A DNA stretch of 64,000 nt from Lucifuga dentata (taxonomy: Eukaryota; Chordata; Actinopteri; Ophidiiformes; Bythitidae), in assembly GCA_014773175.1 (NCBI GenBank), contig VXCM01000496.1, forward strand, positions 496,001 through 560,000, written 5' to 3'. The translations under genes were made by a program, and so were the position numbers. The notes under the pieces are model-generated. The model did not search any database. It saw only the letters and a list, made by a program, of their open reading frames with translations, and was not told the origin of the DNA. This document shows, in pieces, positions 57,501 through 62,535 of this stretch; within the stretch, counting starts at the first letter, position 1; each line of letters opens with the position of its first letter.

Positions 57501-60336
57501 GCGTGTAAAATCCTCCTACACACTTGCATGTGTCCACAAATGCTTGAAATCTAATACAGACACAAAATCACATACAGTTACACAAAAACATTGTCACTGC
57601 TTTGGCAAAAGCCTCAGTGCCTCAGGCCGGTTTGTTCTAAGTATACTTTTTTATTTACATATTTACATTTAGTTAGTGGCAGACTGGCACATCGCTATCA
57701 TAATTTACTTCATTTTCTCAATGTTCTTAGTGTGCGGTGACGTGCACTGCGCTCCAAAAATTACCACACTAACACACAGAACTCTGACACTGAAATGTAA
57801 TCAACGTCAGTAATAAAAATTTCTTAAAATTACTGAAGTTGAAAACAGTGGCAAGAGTTGCTGTAAGTGACAGTCTGAGGTGAAATTTATAAGCATGAAG
57901 GCAACTTGTCCTATTTCCTTGACATCTTGATTACTCTCAATTACTCTCACTGATCAGTGGGCTACTCTTCCTCTTTTCCTCACTTCATCCATCTCTCCTT
58001 CTCTGCCACTGCTTCTGCTGAGATGTAGTGACTTATCTCTCATGCATCTTCAGTTCACTGGTCATTCTCAAACTATAAATACATTTGCAAAAACTATTCT
58101 CCATCTATATTACAACTAAGGCTTTTCAAGTATTTGGTTTAGACTTTCAAGGTCACAAGAGCCCAAATTTGAAATCAGGTCAAGATCACACCAACTAAAT
58201 AACTCAAATTCAAAGTTATGGGTAATCTAATGAACAACTTAACATCAATAAGCTAGCACTTCCGCAGATACAAGACCACTTTGGAGCAGCATTTTAGTTT
58301 CACATGATTTATCTTGTCTTCATGAAGGGAATGGAGGAAGTCAACAGTTTGAATGTTGCTAAGAAATTCCTCATGCAGGCCCAAGACAACCAAGATAGAC
58401 CACTATGGCATGACTCTGACTTACCCACTGGCCTTTCTCCCCTTGCAGCTTGCTGAAGAAAAGCTTCAACTCTTTTACTGTGATGCTGTAGCTGGCAAGC
58501 ACGCCAAGCATGTCCACCAGCAGGTCTGAAAGGCACACACCCATCCCCACCCACACAGTATCAAGCAGAGGTCAAACACAAATATACAAGAATTAAAACG
58601 TGGCATGTAAAACCACAAAAAATGGCAAGACCTAAAGGTGAAAGGAAACTCAGAAGTCTAAACAAAAAATACAGATAAATACACATTCTTTGATGTGATT
58701 ACTTGTCTTAAGTAGTTTTCTGATGTTACTACACAGAGTTACAAGATATACTCATTTGACTCAACTGGTGGTGCTGAACTGCATTACAGTGAAGAAGGTT
58801 TCTAATATTTTTCCACCCATTAACATACATAAGTGGGCCAGAACAATAGAAAGACTAATACAAATCAAATTCACCAACACCATGTTACATTATCTTTAAT
58901 TTGTAATTCTATTTTTGAAGAGATTAAACTCTAAAGTTATTATACTCCCACATGTCAAAATTTTACTGGCATCTTGATAAGATTGCAATAAATATTGCAG
59001 TGATGTCACAGATACTAGAGTGTAAGGACTCAAAAAACAGAGAGTGTGCAGGATTAAAAAGTAGTTTGAGTAGAATCCAAATGAAGAAACAAGAGACTTG
59101 AAATACAGAAAACACAGTTTGAGAATCCCAAGAATTTGTGTAATTAAATACTTTCATCAGATAATGCTGACCAATGAGAAAGCTCATAGCGACAAATGTA
59201 ACAACTGCGCACATATACTGCACTCATGTTAACTCTCTCTACAAGAATGGATGACAGTTTCACCTTGCAAGGCTCAAGGCTCTTACACATAAGAAGCAAA
59301 GCTAAACTCTTCAGCTTTATCCTCCATCAGTATTTAATCATGAAAAGAGGAAATGCCTGTTCAAGTGGCTACAGATCTAAGCACAAAAAAAAAACTTTAG
59401 ACTAAGTTTATAAATGACTAATTTTCAGAATAAGTGATCAGATGTAAGTTTTGTGCTGAATATTAGTATGTTATAACCATTATTTTCACTCACTCCTCTG
59501 TCTTGCTTGATTAAATATTCCCTCTACATTGACACTCACTTCATCTACAAATGCTCATTGAGCCAAACACCTTAAGGATTAATTCAGACTAATTTGCAGA
59601 TGGGCAACAGACTAGAATGAGACTCAGCCGTGGTTGTACAGAACGACAGTGTCCTCATTCACTGCAATACATTACGGTCTATCAGCAAGCCTGCATCACT
59701 GGAGTCTGAAACTGTGAGCTTACTATAAGTAAGGAGAGTAAATTGGAGAATTTTAATTAGAATATGTGATCATTCCTCACAGGTAGAATGCATGTTTTTG
59801 TTTTCTCCCTCTCCACAGAGAGGTCAAAAATGGTAGGGATTCAGTGTCTTGGTCAAGCATAAATCAGCAGGGCAAATGCTTGGTGTCATGTGTCACTGGA
59901 GCCACACAATGCCTTGCCATTACCTCACCACCCTGCTTCCTTTTATTAAAAAAAAAAGAAAAGTGTTAAGATGAATTGTAAGGGAAAGGTCAGATACACC
60001 AGATGACCACATTGTTGTTAACATGAAAAAGAGTGCTGCATCCTGTGCTTCTCCAAGAAAAAAAAGAAAAGAACACATTTCCTAAAGAGCGTGATTATCA
60101 GTACCTGCGATCATGCTGTCGGTGGTGGCTATACGCTGCAGCACCAGGTGGATGAGCGCCACATCATTGCATGCTTGCAGGTTACGGACACTCTTCTTGA
60201 GGATGGCAGTGAAGATGCTCCAAACCTCAGCCTGGCAGGTGGGTTCACACTTGTCCAACAGCTCCACCATACACACAATGCTCTCCGGTTCCTGGATGAT
60301 AAAGTTCATCTCCAGATCAAACTGGCCACCGACCAA
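7128..60336 (-). CDS. lrba: lrba, LPS-responsive beige-like anchor protein (partial; 34 internal coding exons)
   Basis: Large BEACH-family scaffold protein. In mammals it acts on endosomes and Golgi-derived vesicles and protects CTLA4 from lysosomal loss (known for the family). Joining the 34 exons listed below gives 1959 in-frame codons with no stop. In order they encode: N-terminal armadillo-like sequence (residues 1-143), a laminin-G/concanavalin-like domain (about 144-325), a DUF4704-type solenoid (about 380-850), one acidic low-complexity exon (851-1329), and conserved sequence leading towards PH-BEACH (1330-1959). I chose lrba over its paralogue nbea because the acidic exon ends in [18 protein letters not shown] and exon 20 has [18 protein letters not shown], both closer to LRBA as I remember it. 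The start codon exon and the PH-BEACH, BEACH and WD40 exons are outside the window. No frameshift or broken exon was seen, so the gene looks functional. Confidence 0.95.
7237..8860 (-). other. lrba: lrba intron w33-w34
   Basis: 1624 bp. The part 7680-7860 is unusually G-rich on the plus strand for this window. No gene, RNA or clear repeat seen. Confidence 0.85.
8861..8925 (-). CDS. lrba: lrba exon w33 (residues 1902-1922)
   Basis: Encodes [20 protein letters not shown], then G plus AG of a split Arg. 65 bp. Donor GTAGGT, acceptor TTTGCAG. A 10.0-kb intron separates it from w32. Confidence 0.94.
11041..11458 (+). repeat. dispersed repeat family copy 2
   Basis: Shares AGATCTGGACC, CATGAGATAAATATGCCAGA, CCTGGATCCGGATTGG and GAGTAATCCTGCTAACAAAC with copies 1 and 3. 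Probably the 3' part of a non-LTR element or an old SINE. Confidence 0.65.
13290..13810 (-). pseudogene. Tc1/mariner-like transposase relic
   Basis: Reading the minus strand across frames gives [18 protein letters not shown] followed by [14 protein letters not shown], the hallmark block around the last acidic residue of Tc1-like DDE transposases, then [12 protein letters not shown]. Stop codons and frameshifts interrupt it. Terminal repeats were not found, so the element limits are not known. Confidence 0.8.
14510..14636. other. assembly duplication around a single N
   Basis: 63 bp (14510-14572), one N, then the same 63 bp again (14574-14636). Identical copies joined by one N point to unmerged contig ends. 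Confidence 0.93.
15764..15831 (+). repeat. TAGA microsatellite
   Basis: About 16 uninterrupted units of TAGA. Confidence 0.97.
18090..18126 (+). repeat. GA microsatellite
   Basis: About 18 AG units without interruption. Confidence 0.97.
18960..19021 (-). CDS. lrba: lrba exon w32 (residues 1881-1901), GC donor
   Basis: First two bases complete Ser; it then encodes [20 protein letters not shown]. Only 62 bp. It ends CAG|GCAAGT, a GC donor; the next exon starts EWQNS, so the family sequence fixes this boundary. Acceptor TCTCCAG. Confidence 0.92.
19022..19896 (-). other. lrba: lrba intron w31-w32
   Basis: 875 bp. A short CA repeat at 19181-19199 and a CA-rich block near 19479-19553. No gene seen. 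Confidence 0.85.
19897..20030 (-). CDS. lrba: lrba exon w31 (residues 1836-1880)
   Basis: First base completes Ser; it then encodes [39 protein letters not shown], and ends IEGT plus one base. Donor GTGAGT, acceptor TCCAG. Nearly identical to mammalian LRBA as I remember it. Confidence 0.95.
20031..20390 (-). other. lrba: lrba intron w30-w31
   Basis: 360 bp as assembled, but inflated by a single-N poly-A join at 20083 and a 65-bp duplicated segment around the N at 20333. The true intron is probably shorter. It contains a GA repeat just downstream of the w30 donor. Confidence 0.85.
20268..20398. other. assembly duplication around a single N, touching exon w30
   Basis: 65 bp (20268-20332), N, then the same 65 bp (20334-20398). 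The repeated unit includes GATGAATCACCTCATGTT, the donor and last bases of exon w30. Confidence 0.95.
20391..20475 (-). CDS. lrba: lrba exon w30 (residues 1808-1835), tandem acceptor
   Basis: Encodes [19 protein letters not shown] and ends HTAPNM plus AG. Low-complexity linker exon placed by phase and splice sites. The acceptor is a CAGCAG tandem: using the second AG would move the right edge to 20472 and drop one Ala. The donor is GTGATT (20385-20390). The 3' edge of this exon and its donor lie inside an assembly duplication (20268-20398). Confidence 0.8.
20476..22169 (-). other. lrba: lrba intron w29-w30
   Basis: 1694 bp. CA repeats at 20540-20567 and near 21482-21502. No gene or clear mobile element seen. 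Confidence 0.85.
20540..20567 (+). repeat. CA microsatellite
   Basis: About 14 CA units, 65 bp upstream of exon w30 on the gene strand. Confidence 0.93.
22170..22348 (-). CDS. lrba: lrba exon w29 (residues 1748-1807)
   Basis: First base completes Arg; it begins [20 protein letters not shown] and ends SASADSTA plus one base. Rich in Ser, Ala, Pro and Val; low conservation. Donor GTGAGC, acceptor TCCACAG. Placed by its start matching LRBA, by phase, and by clean splice sites. Confidence 0.85.
24107..24138 (+). repeat. GT microsatellite
   Basis: About 15 GT units followed by CGTG. Confidence 0.95.
25185..25860 (+). repeat. dispersed repeat family copy 3, split by a LINE insertion
   Basis: The left part (25185-25449) contains TATCATGAGAATTAATATGC and ends CTGGATCT. 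The right part resumes at 25712 with CTGGATCTGGATCTTCACC and AATAGGTTCTTCTCCAGACC. The 262 bp between them are the LINE fragment listed separately. Confidence 0.65.
25450..25711 (+). mobile_element. 5'-truncated LINE (RT C-terminus plus 3' UTR)
   Basis: Starts with about 29 codons whose end, [14 protein letters not shown] and stop, resembles the C-terminus of fish LINE reverse transcriptases. The 3' UTR has AAAGGTGCTCTATAAATAAA and a TTAC-type tail, both typical of fish LINE ends. An 8-bp CTGGATCT flanks it on both sides (25442-25449 and 25712-25719), a likely target-site duplication. Confidence 0.72.
28101..28458 (-). CDS. lrba: lrba exon w28 (residues 1629-1747)
   Basis: First two bases complete Asp; it begins [15 protein letters not shown], contains [12 protein letters not shown] and [13 protein letters not shown], and ends QFHSFD plus AG. 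Donor GTAAGG, acceptor TTATTAG. The 5' part appears shorter than the mammalian sequence as I recall it. The blocks [16 protein letters not shown] and DILRSLV match LRBA. Confidence 0.93.
28589..28730 (-). CDS. lrba: lrba exon w27 (residues 1582-1628)
   Basis: Encodes [20 protein letters not shown], then [11 protein letters not shown], and ends SQSARST plus one base. Donor GTACAC, acceptor TTTCAG. The hydrophobic [15 protein letters not shown] run is conserved in the family; it is not proof of a membrane segment. Confidence 0.93.
28731..28847 (-). other. lrba: lrba intron w26-w27, 117 bp, open in frame
   Basis: Exactly 39 codons with no stop in the reading frame of the flanking exons. The sites are canonical: GTGAGT donor and TTTCAG acceptor. 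Retention would insert 39 residues without breaking the frame. Confidence 0.9.
28848..28955 (-). CDS. lrba: lrba exon w26 (residues 1546-1581)
   Basis: Encodes [20 protein letters not shown] and ends VVFRDI. 36 codons, phase 0. Donor GTGAGT. The acceptor CATGTAG is preceded by a TG repeat instead of a normal pyrimidine tract. Confidence 0.92.
28956..29649 (-). other. lrba: lrba intron w25-w26, GC donor and TG-repeat acceptor
   Basis: 694 bp. The donor is GCAAGT. The 3' end, read on the minus strand, is a run of TG dinucleotides followed by CATGTAG. It also holds a 37-bp word (29430-29466) seen again at 27975-28011. Confidence 0.85.
28963..28994 (+). repeat. CA microsatellite at the w26 acceptor
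   Basis: About 16 CA units. On the gene strand this is a TG repeat ending 7 bp upstream of the exon w26 edge. Confidence 0.95.
29650..29783 (-). CDS. lrba: lrba exon w25 (residues 1501-1545), GC donor
   Basis: First two bases complete Val; it then encodes [20 protein letters not shown] and ends GTAKSVPAQ. The end is set by reading frame: w26 starts in phase 0. That requires the non-canonical donor GCAAGT in CAG|GCAAGT. No GT site nearby gives the right phase with a fair consensus. The C-terminal half of this exon is poorly conserved. Confidence 0.85.
29784..31387 (-). other. lrba: lrba intron w24-w25
   Basis: 1604 bp. No gene, RNA or clear repeat recognised. Confidence 0.85.
31388..31568 (-). 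CDS. lrba: lrba exon w24 (residues 1441-1500)
   Basis: Encodes [20 protein letters not shown], then [17 protein letters not shown], and ends QCLRL plus one base. Donor GTAGGC, acceptor CTACCAG after a long T tract. Confidence 0.94.
31569..32124 (-). other. lrba: lrba intron w23-w24
   Basis: 556 bp. A poly-A run at about 31589-31609 (plus strand) forms the T tract of the w24 acceptor. Nothing else seen. Confidence 0.85.
32125..32278 (-). CDS. lrba: lrba exon w23 (residues 1389-1440)
   Basis: First base completes Ser; it then encodes [20 protein letters not shown] and ends LLSAATSSS. Donor GTGAGT, acceptor CTCTCAG. 39 bp upstream of the acceptor begins a roughly 430-bp inverted-repeat element (32317-32745). 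Confidence 0.94.
32279..33120 (-). other. lrba: lrba intron w22-w23
   Basis: 842 bp, about half of it taken up by an inverted-repeat element (32317-32745). The remainder is AT-rich. Confidence 0.85.
32317..32745. mobile_element. MITE-like element with about 43-bp inverted repeats
   Basis: GTCATAAAGATCTGAATTTA on the left is matched by the reverse complement of the right end (about 32703-32745), continuing through ACTGAATTTAAAGC with about 2 differences. No coding capacity. It lies 39 bp from exon w23. Target duplication unclear. Confidence 0.8.
33121..33299 (-). CDS. lrba: lrba exon w22 (residues 1330-1388)
   Basis: Begins [14 protein letters not shown], then the conserved [20 protein letters not shown], and ends TDVQMWR plus AG. 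Donor GTAGGG, acceptor TATAG. The intron that separates it from w21 is only 106 bp. Confidence 0.93.
33406..34842 (-). CDS. lrba: lrba exon w21 (residues 851-1329), large acidic low-complexity exon
   Basis: 1437 bp, 479 whole codons. It opens with the conserved [20 protein letters not shown] and closes with [19 protein letters not shown] plus QMSTT. Between these the sequence is rich in Glu, Asp, Ser and Thr and is probably disordered. Runs such as [18 protein letters not shown] show the acidic bias. The acceptor is TTTGCAG at 34843 and the donor GTATGT at 33400-33405. LRBA and neurobeachin both have an unusually large, poorly conserved exon here, reported to contain PKA regulatory-subunit binding sites; I cannot point to such a helix with confidence in this sequence. 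I chose GTATGT rather than an earlier site because it keeps phase 0 with w22. Confidence 0.93.
35258..35883. mobile_element. TTAA-bounded inverted-repeat element
   Basis: Both edges are TTAA (35258-35261, 35880-35883). The left end AGGACCATACCAGCGATCAT and the complement of the right end share a diverged inverted repeat of about 50 bp, including CCAATATATACAA. A poly-A stretch with an N (35604) sits in the middle, after AATAAA at 35570. Confidence 0.6.
35800..35855. repeat. 22-bp perfect palindrome arms
   Basis: CCAATATATACAATCACATA C (35801-35821) and its exact reverse complement (35834-35854), extended by one more pair, with a 12-nt loop. It lies at the right edge of the TTAA element. Confidence 0.85.
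36248..36257. other. assembly gap, 10 N
   Basis: Ten Ns between a G tract and a GA repeat, the same setting as the 213-N gap. Confidence 0.99.
36258..36303 (+). repeat. GA microsatellite at an assembly gap
   Basis: About 23 GA units directly after a 10-N gap that follows a G run. Confidence 0.93.
39493..39531 (+). repeat. CA microsatellite
   Basis: About 19 AC units. Confidence 0.95.
41270..41462 (-). CDS. lrba: lrba exon w20 (residues 786-850)
   Basis: First base completes Arg; it then encodes [20 protein letters not shown], a [12 protein letters not shown] block, and ends LSITHSK. Donor GTCAGA, acceptor TGTTAG. This exon is very similar in LRBA and neurobeachin; the [11 protein letters not shown] wording favours LRBA. 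Confidence 0.95.
41588..41711 (-). CDS. lrba: lrba exon w19 (residues 745-785)
   Basis: First two bases complete Gln; it then encodes [20 protein letters not shown] and ends NNSRDNR plus AG. Donor GTAAGA, acceptor TTCTAG. Confidence 0.93.
41712..43889 (-). other. lrba: lrba intron w18-w19
   Basis: 2178 bp. A single-N poly-A join at 43099 and a short palindrome (43652-43680). 42160-42560 is a non-repetitive, GC-moderate block without coding signal. Confidence 0.85.
43652..43680. repeat. short palindrome
   Basis: GTAGTTGTGTGT and its exact complement separated by 5 nt. Small hairpin in an intron; no function inferred. Confidence 0.8.
43890..43971 (-). CDS. lrba: lrba exon w18 (residues 718-744)
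   Basis: Encodes [20 protein letters not shown] and ends VKILNP plus one base. 82 bp. Donor GTAAGT, acceptor TGGTAG. Confidence 0.93.
43972..44355 (-). other. lrba: lrba intron w17-w18
   Basis: 384 bp. Nothing recognised apart from a small GT-rich patch near 44210-44228. Confidence 0.85.
44356..44464 (-). CDS. lrba: lrba exon w17 (residues 681-717)
   Basis: First base completes Lys; it then encodes [20 protein letters not shown] and ends YNVLFE. Donor GTCAGC (weak), acceptor GACCAG. An alternative donor is not obvious, and the next exon continues the family sequence in frame. Confidence 0.92.
44465..45492 (-). other. lrba: lrba intron w16-w17
   Basis: 1028 bp, AT-rich. Holds an AAG microsatellite at 44937-44989 preceded by AAAT repeats. 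Confidence 0.85.
44937..44989 (+). repeat. AAG microsatellite
   Basis: About 17 GAA/AAG units after AAAT repeats. Confidence 0.95.
45493..45585 (-). CDS. lrba: lrba exon w16 (residues 650-680)
   Basis: First base completes Arg; it then encodes [20 protein letters not shown] and ends IKHLPP plus AA. 93 bp. Donor GTAAGT, acceptor TTGCAG. Confidence 0.93.
45586..46523 (-). other. lrba: lrba intron w15-w16
   Basis: 938 bp, about half of it an inverted-repeat DNA transposon remnant (46029-46483). Confidence 0.85.
46029..46483. mobile_element. small DNA transposon remnant with inverted ends
   Basis: ATATACACTTGGTGGCAAGAAA on the left and the complement of TTTCTGGCCACTGAGTGTATAT on the right match at 18 of 22 positions. 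An internal pair TTTCTAATATTTTG / AATATTAGAAA is also inverted. No transposase frame remains. Confidence 0.75.
46524..46621 (-). CDS. lrba: lrba exon w15 (residues 618-649)
   Basis: Encodes [20 protein letters not shown] and ends FDQRNGI plus CG of a split Arg. Donor GTAATA, acceptor CCACAG. The donor lies 41 bp from a transposon-like terminal repeat that ends near 46483. Confidence 0.93.
46622..47227 (-). other. lrba: lrba intron w14-w15
   Basis: 606 bp. No gene or clear repeat recognised. Confidence 0.85.
47228..47290 (-). CDS. lrba: lrba exon w14 (residues 597-617)
   Basis: 21 codons, [10 protein letters not shown] through NYLLTMHE. Donor GTAGGT, acceptor TTTTAG. Phase 0 on both sides, so skipping it would keep the frame. 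Confidence 0.92.
47291..47684 (-). other. lrba: lrba intron w13-w14
   Basis: 394 bp. Contains three imperfect tandem copies of an AGAAGGTCAATGTTC unit (47527-47597). Confidence 0.85.
47527..47597 (+). repeat. three imperfect tandem repeats
   Basis: The word AGAAGGTCAATGTTC occurs three times with spacings of about 29 and 26 bp, with CTTA after the first two. Confidence 0.75.
47685..47764 (-). CDS. lrba: lrba exon w13 (residues 570-596)
   Basis: Its first two bases complete Asp; it then encodes [19 protein letters not shown] and ends KQLIMK. 80 bp. Donor GTAAGT, acceptor TTTTAG. Confidence 0.93.
48019..48187 (-). CDS. lrba: lrba exon w12 (residues 514-569)
   Basis: Encodes [20 protein letters not shown], then [18 protein letters not shown], and ends VVPKGL plus one base. 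Donor GTGAGA, acceptor TTGCAG. Highly conserved DUF4704-type segment. Confidence 0.95.
48188..48602 (-). other. lrba: lrba intron w11-w12
   Basis: 415 bp. GT-rich on the plus strand at 48561-48592, that is CA-rich just after the w11 donor. Confidence 0.85.
48603..48755 (-). CDS. lrba: lrba exon w11 (residues 463-513)
   Basis: Encodes [20 protein letters not shown] and ends AIWIHAPAK. 51 codons, phase 0. Acceptor GATCTAG, donor GTAACA. The donor is followed within 10-45 bases by a CA-rich tract. Confidence 0.93.
48756..49109 (-). other. lrba: lrba intron w10-w11
   Basis: 354 bp. Purine-rich on the plus strand (48770-48915), giving a long pyrimidine-rich run upstream of the w11 acceptor. Confidence 0.85.
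49110..49218 (-). CDS. lrba: lrba exon w10 (residues 426-462)
   Basis: Encodes [20 protein letters not shown] and ends [10 protein letters not shown]. The first base completes the Cys codon from w9. Donor GTAAGA, acceptor TCTCAG. A 213-N assembly gap starts 30 bp upstream of the acceptor, inside the intron, so the exon itself is intact. Confidence 0.92.
49219..49799 (-). other. lrba: lrba intron w9-w10, interrupted by assembly gap
   Basis: Contains 213 Ns (49249-49461) bordered by a G run on one side and a GA repeat on the other. The true length is unknown. Confidence 0.9.
49249..49461. other. assembly gap, 213 N
   Basis: Run of N between a G tract and a GA repeat, inside the w9-w10 intron. 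Confidence 0.99.
49800..49933 (-). CDS. lrba: lrba exon w9 (residues 382-425)
   Basis: Encodes [20 protein letters not shown] and ends SSQELDTSV plus TG of a split Cys. Donor GTAACA, acceptor ATGTAG. The stretch [12 protein letters not shown] marks the start of the DUF4704-type solenoid. Confidence 0.93.
49934..51190 (-). other. lrba: lrba intron w8-w9
   Basis: 1257 bp. Contains one full-length SINE (50001-50366) with target-site duplication. The rest shows nothing. Confidence 0.85.
50001..50366 (-). mobile_element. tRNA-headed SINE, full length, with target-site duplication
   Basis: On the minus strand the head reads GCGGCACGGTGGTGCAGTGG and then TTAGCGC, an A-box-like element, with a B-box-like GGGTTTGTTTCC downstream. 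The tail is a GGAT repeat (ATCC on plus). The 7-bp sequence TATTTGG stands on both sides (49994-50000 and 50367-50373), as expected for a target-site duplication. This dispersed family is very common in teleost genomes; I do not assign a database name. Confidence 0.85.
51191..51388 (-). CDS. lrba: lrba exon w8 (residues 316-381)
   Basis: Encodes [20 protein letters not shown] and ends HSPHALMLQ. 66 codons, phase 0. Donor GTACTT, acceptor GCTCAG. It links the lectin-like domain to the solenoid; the [18 protein letters not shown] segment is a family hallmark. Confidence 0.95.
51389..51832 (-). other. lrba: lrba intron w7-w8
   Basis: 444 bp. No feature recognised. Confidence 0.85.
51833..51979 (-). 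CDS. lrba: lrba exon w7 (residues 267-315), LamG-like
   Basis: Encodes [20 protein letters not shown] and ends IYQLGSGYQ. 49 codons, phase 0. Acceptor CTGCAG, donor GTTGGA (weak). This is the last strand region of the lectin-like fold. Confidence 0.94.
51980..52899 (-). other. lrba: lrba intron w6-w7
   Basis: 920 bp. No gene or clear repeat. A 132-codon open frame on the minus strand (52237-52635) resembles no known family and lies wholly in the intron. Confidence 0.8.
52900..53019 (-). CDS. lrba: lrba exon w6 (residues 227-266), LamG-like
   Basis: Encodes [20 protein letters not shown], then a [10 protein letters not shown] strand, and ends FVNTSD. 40 codons, phase 0 at both ends. Acceptor TTGCAG, donor GTAAGT. 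Confidence 0.94.
53020..54058 (-). other. lrba: lrba intron w5-w6
   Basis: 1039 bp. No feature recognised. Confidence 0.85.
54059..54185 (-). CDS. lrba: lrba exon w5 (residues 184-226), LamG-like
   Basis: Encodes [20 protein letters not shown] and ends YDFKPQK. The first base T completes the Cys codon from w4. The donor is GTACAA, not a strong consensus, and the acceptor TTTGTAG. Only a few LamG residues differ from what I recall of the mammalian protein. Confidence 0.94.
54186..54809 (-). other. lrba: lrba intron w4-w5
   Basis: 624 bp. No feature recognised. Confidence 0.85.
54810..54931 (-). CDS. lrba: lrba exon w4 (residues 144-183), start of LamG-like domain
   Basis: Reads [20 protein letters not shown] and continues to DKDKPYLY plus TG of a split Cys codon. 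The donor is GTAGGT and the acceptor CCAACAG. The [12 protein letters not shown] block is typical of the start of the concanavalin A-like domain in LRBA and neurobeachin. Confidence 0.94.
54932..57347 (-). other. lrba: lrba intron w3-w4
   Basis: 2416 bp. Holds a small Tc1-like deletion derivative (55038-55417). The rest shows nothing. Confidence 0.85.
55038..55417 (+). mobile_element. Tc1-like deletion derivative with terminal inverted repeats
   Basis: The left end CAGTGGGGTCCAAAAATCTG and the right end ...CAGACTTTTGGACCCCACTC are imperfect inverted repeats of about 28 bp, both next to TA. Inside, [19 protein letters not shown] on the plus strand is the usual C-terminus of Tc1-type transposases. 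Most of the gene is missing, so the copy cannot move by itself. Confidence 0.85.
57348..57443 (-). CDS. lrba: lrba exon w3 (residues 112-143)
   Basis: Encodes [18 protein letters not shown] and ends [10 protein letters not shown]. 32 whole codons; acceptor TCCTCAG, donor GTGAGT. It is the last piece before the lectin-like domain. Confidence 0.93.
57444..58424 (-). other. lrba: lrba intron w2-w3
   Basis: 981 bp. No feature recognised. Confidence 0.85.
58425..58525 (-). CDS. lrba: lrba exon w2 (residues 78-111)
   Basis: Encodes [20 protein letters not shown] and ends GEKGQW. The first two bases complete the Asp codon split from w1. The donor is GTAAGT and the acceptor TTTCAG. 101 bp, ending in phase 0. 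Confidence 0.93.
58526..60104 (-). other. lrba: lrba intron w1-w2
   Basis: 1579 bp. No gene or clear repeat recognised. Confidence 0.85.
60105..60336 (-). CDS. lrba: lrba exon w1 (residues 1-77)
   Basis: Starts [12 protein letters not shown] and ends TTDSMIA plus one base of a split codon. The acceptor is CCTCCAG at 60337-60343 and the donor GTAC at 60101-60104. It encodes the N-terminal armadillo-like region. Family members carry a short stretch upstream of this point, so the first coding exon must lie beyond 64000. Length 232 bp. Confidence 0.93.
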
Positions 60337-62535
60337 CTGGAGGAGAGGTACAAAGAGAGAGGTGGGAAAGGTGTGTAGGAGGGTGAGGGTAGTGGGGGAG
60401 AATGAAGCAGGGAAGACAAAGAAAGAGAGAAAAAGACTTCAGTGTCAACTTGGAGTATAAATGGCACAGAGCAACACAAAACCCAACACCAACCCACACC
60501 CTCAAACAGTTCCAATGGATTCTTCATCTGTCAGCAGCTTAATGCCATGAACAGGTGTGTGCGCATGTGCGCATGTGCGCATGTGTGTGGCTGTGTGCGC
60601 ATGTATGCATGTGCAAAGGTGTGTGTGAGTCTGTCTATTTGTTGGCCTGTATTTGTTGGCCTGTACTGCTTACAGCTGGCATTCAAACATTGTAAACAAC
60701 TCAAACTCAAAAAACTAAACCAAAAACTCAAAGCACAAAAAAAGACAGATAAGGAGGGATGCAAAAAAAAAAAAAGATAAAGAGAGAGATATGTCAGTGA
60801 AACAAATGGAGACACAAAGAGAGAGACACTTTTTTCATTATATCGTATCCCTGTATAAGGCCCTGGCATAATAATGCCTACTGGAACAACCTCATGTCTG
60901 AGTTGAAATTAATTTTAAGTTATGATATTCATGACTCACATTACCAACAACCAAGGAATGTGTTTTATTTCACAGGAGGCTGTGAGAAAAGAAATTAACA
61001 CAAACATTTAAGCCTGATTTATGCCTCAAAAACAAGACATTATGATTTGGTAAATGTGTTCTTTGTGTGGTTCCAGCTAAAGACCAATGTAGCTGTGCAA
61101 ATGTAGAAAATGTCCTAGCAGTGATCTTCAGGTAAAGCTTGAGGGAGGGGGATACTTGTCTTGTAAAGGACTAATGCTCTTTGTGTCTGGAAATAAATTG
61201 TTTGAGCCATAAATGTCATAATTTGTCACAACATAATAGATGTGATGACATTTTTATTATTGAACTCTGCCTAATAGAAAAAGATAAGGAAAATAACAGT
61301 GGCAATGTCAAATTAATATTGTGAGGTAGGATGTGATGTTTGGAATCGAGAAGGCTGGAAGGGGAAAAAAATGAACGTGTGATAGTCACAGATGGCCATT
61401 AAACAGGCTGGATCTGAAAACAATATGATTGGGTCCAGGGAATGGCATAAATCCTCTACCCTATTTGATGGAAACTGTCCCATTAAAATGAGTGAGGGCA
61501 GATTGAAGTGTATGTGTGTGTGTGTGTGTGTATGTAAAGGAGGGAAGGAGAAACCCTGCTGCTGCAACATTCTTAAAGGACAGGAGATAAGGCTTCAATG
61601 ACAGATCCACAGACCTCACAAATAGTCCCTTTAACCTTATACCACACATTATCCATGTATTCTTTCTAAACAGGCATCAACATTAAAACAGAGATGTTAT
61701 TAATCAGTGATCATCTGTGGTCCAAATCACCCACCAAATATAAAAGATCTTTCCAGTTTAATTTTAAAATTCAACGATGTCCTCCCATACATTTTTGTTT
61801 ATTATAATAAAATGTAAAAGTAACTAAGAGAAACCACCAAAATGTATGAAAAATTAGCTATTGAGCAGATCAGCTTTAAATACGACTGACACAAACATCT
61901 CTTCAATATGCATTTTTGCATTATCGTGTTTGTCCTGTTTATAAGCACGCTTTAGTCCTACTGCTGTCTGTGCTGTGATTAAGGGGAAAATGCCAGTAAG
62001 CTGTATAAATGGTCAGAATCAATAAATTGACTAATTGCATAATTGGATTATGATGAAGAGTCCACCGCGACAGGAAATGTATGCAGAGGTGGCTTACTCC
62101 AATTATAACACAATGAATCATTTACATGCCTGGGTAAATTGATTTACATTTGCATAATAAACATCTCTTACTCAGTAAGCCAAAGTCGATTTATATCAAT
62201 TTCAATGTAATTATGATGTTTATGTTACGCTTGCAAAAAAAAAAAAAAAAAAAAAAAAAAATATTTATTGCAGAATCAAAACTTTAACTTGCATGTAATT
62301 GTACTGAGTGTAAAGGATGCTTACACTTTGACTTTAGAAAGTTTTAGAAAGATCATATCAAGCATATACAGGCACACGCGTGCACACAAACACACACAAA
62401 ATGAAATTTCAGGATGTTGTAGATGGTCAAACAAATACCAAACCCTTTACAGAAGTATTAGAAAATACAAATTCACTAGTCATATCAACACACATGTTAA
62501 TTCTTGGCCCCTGTGTAATTTCTCCCTTTTCCCTT

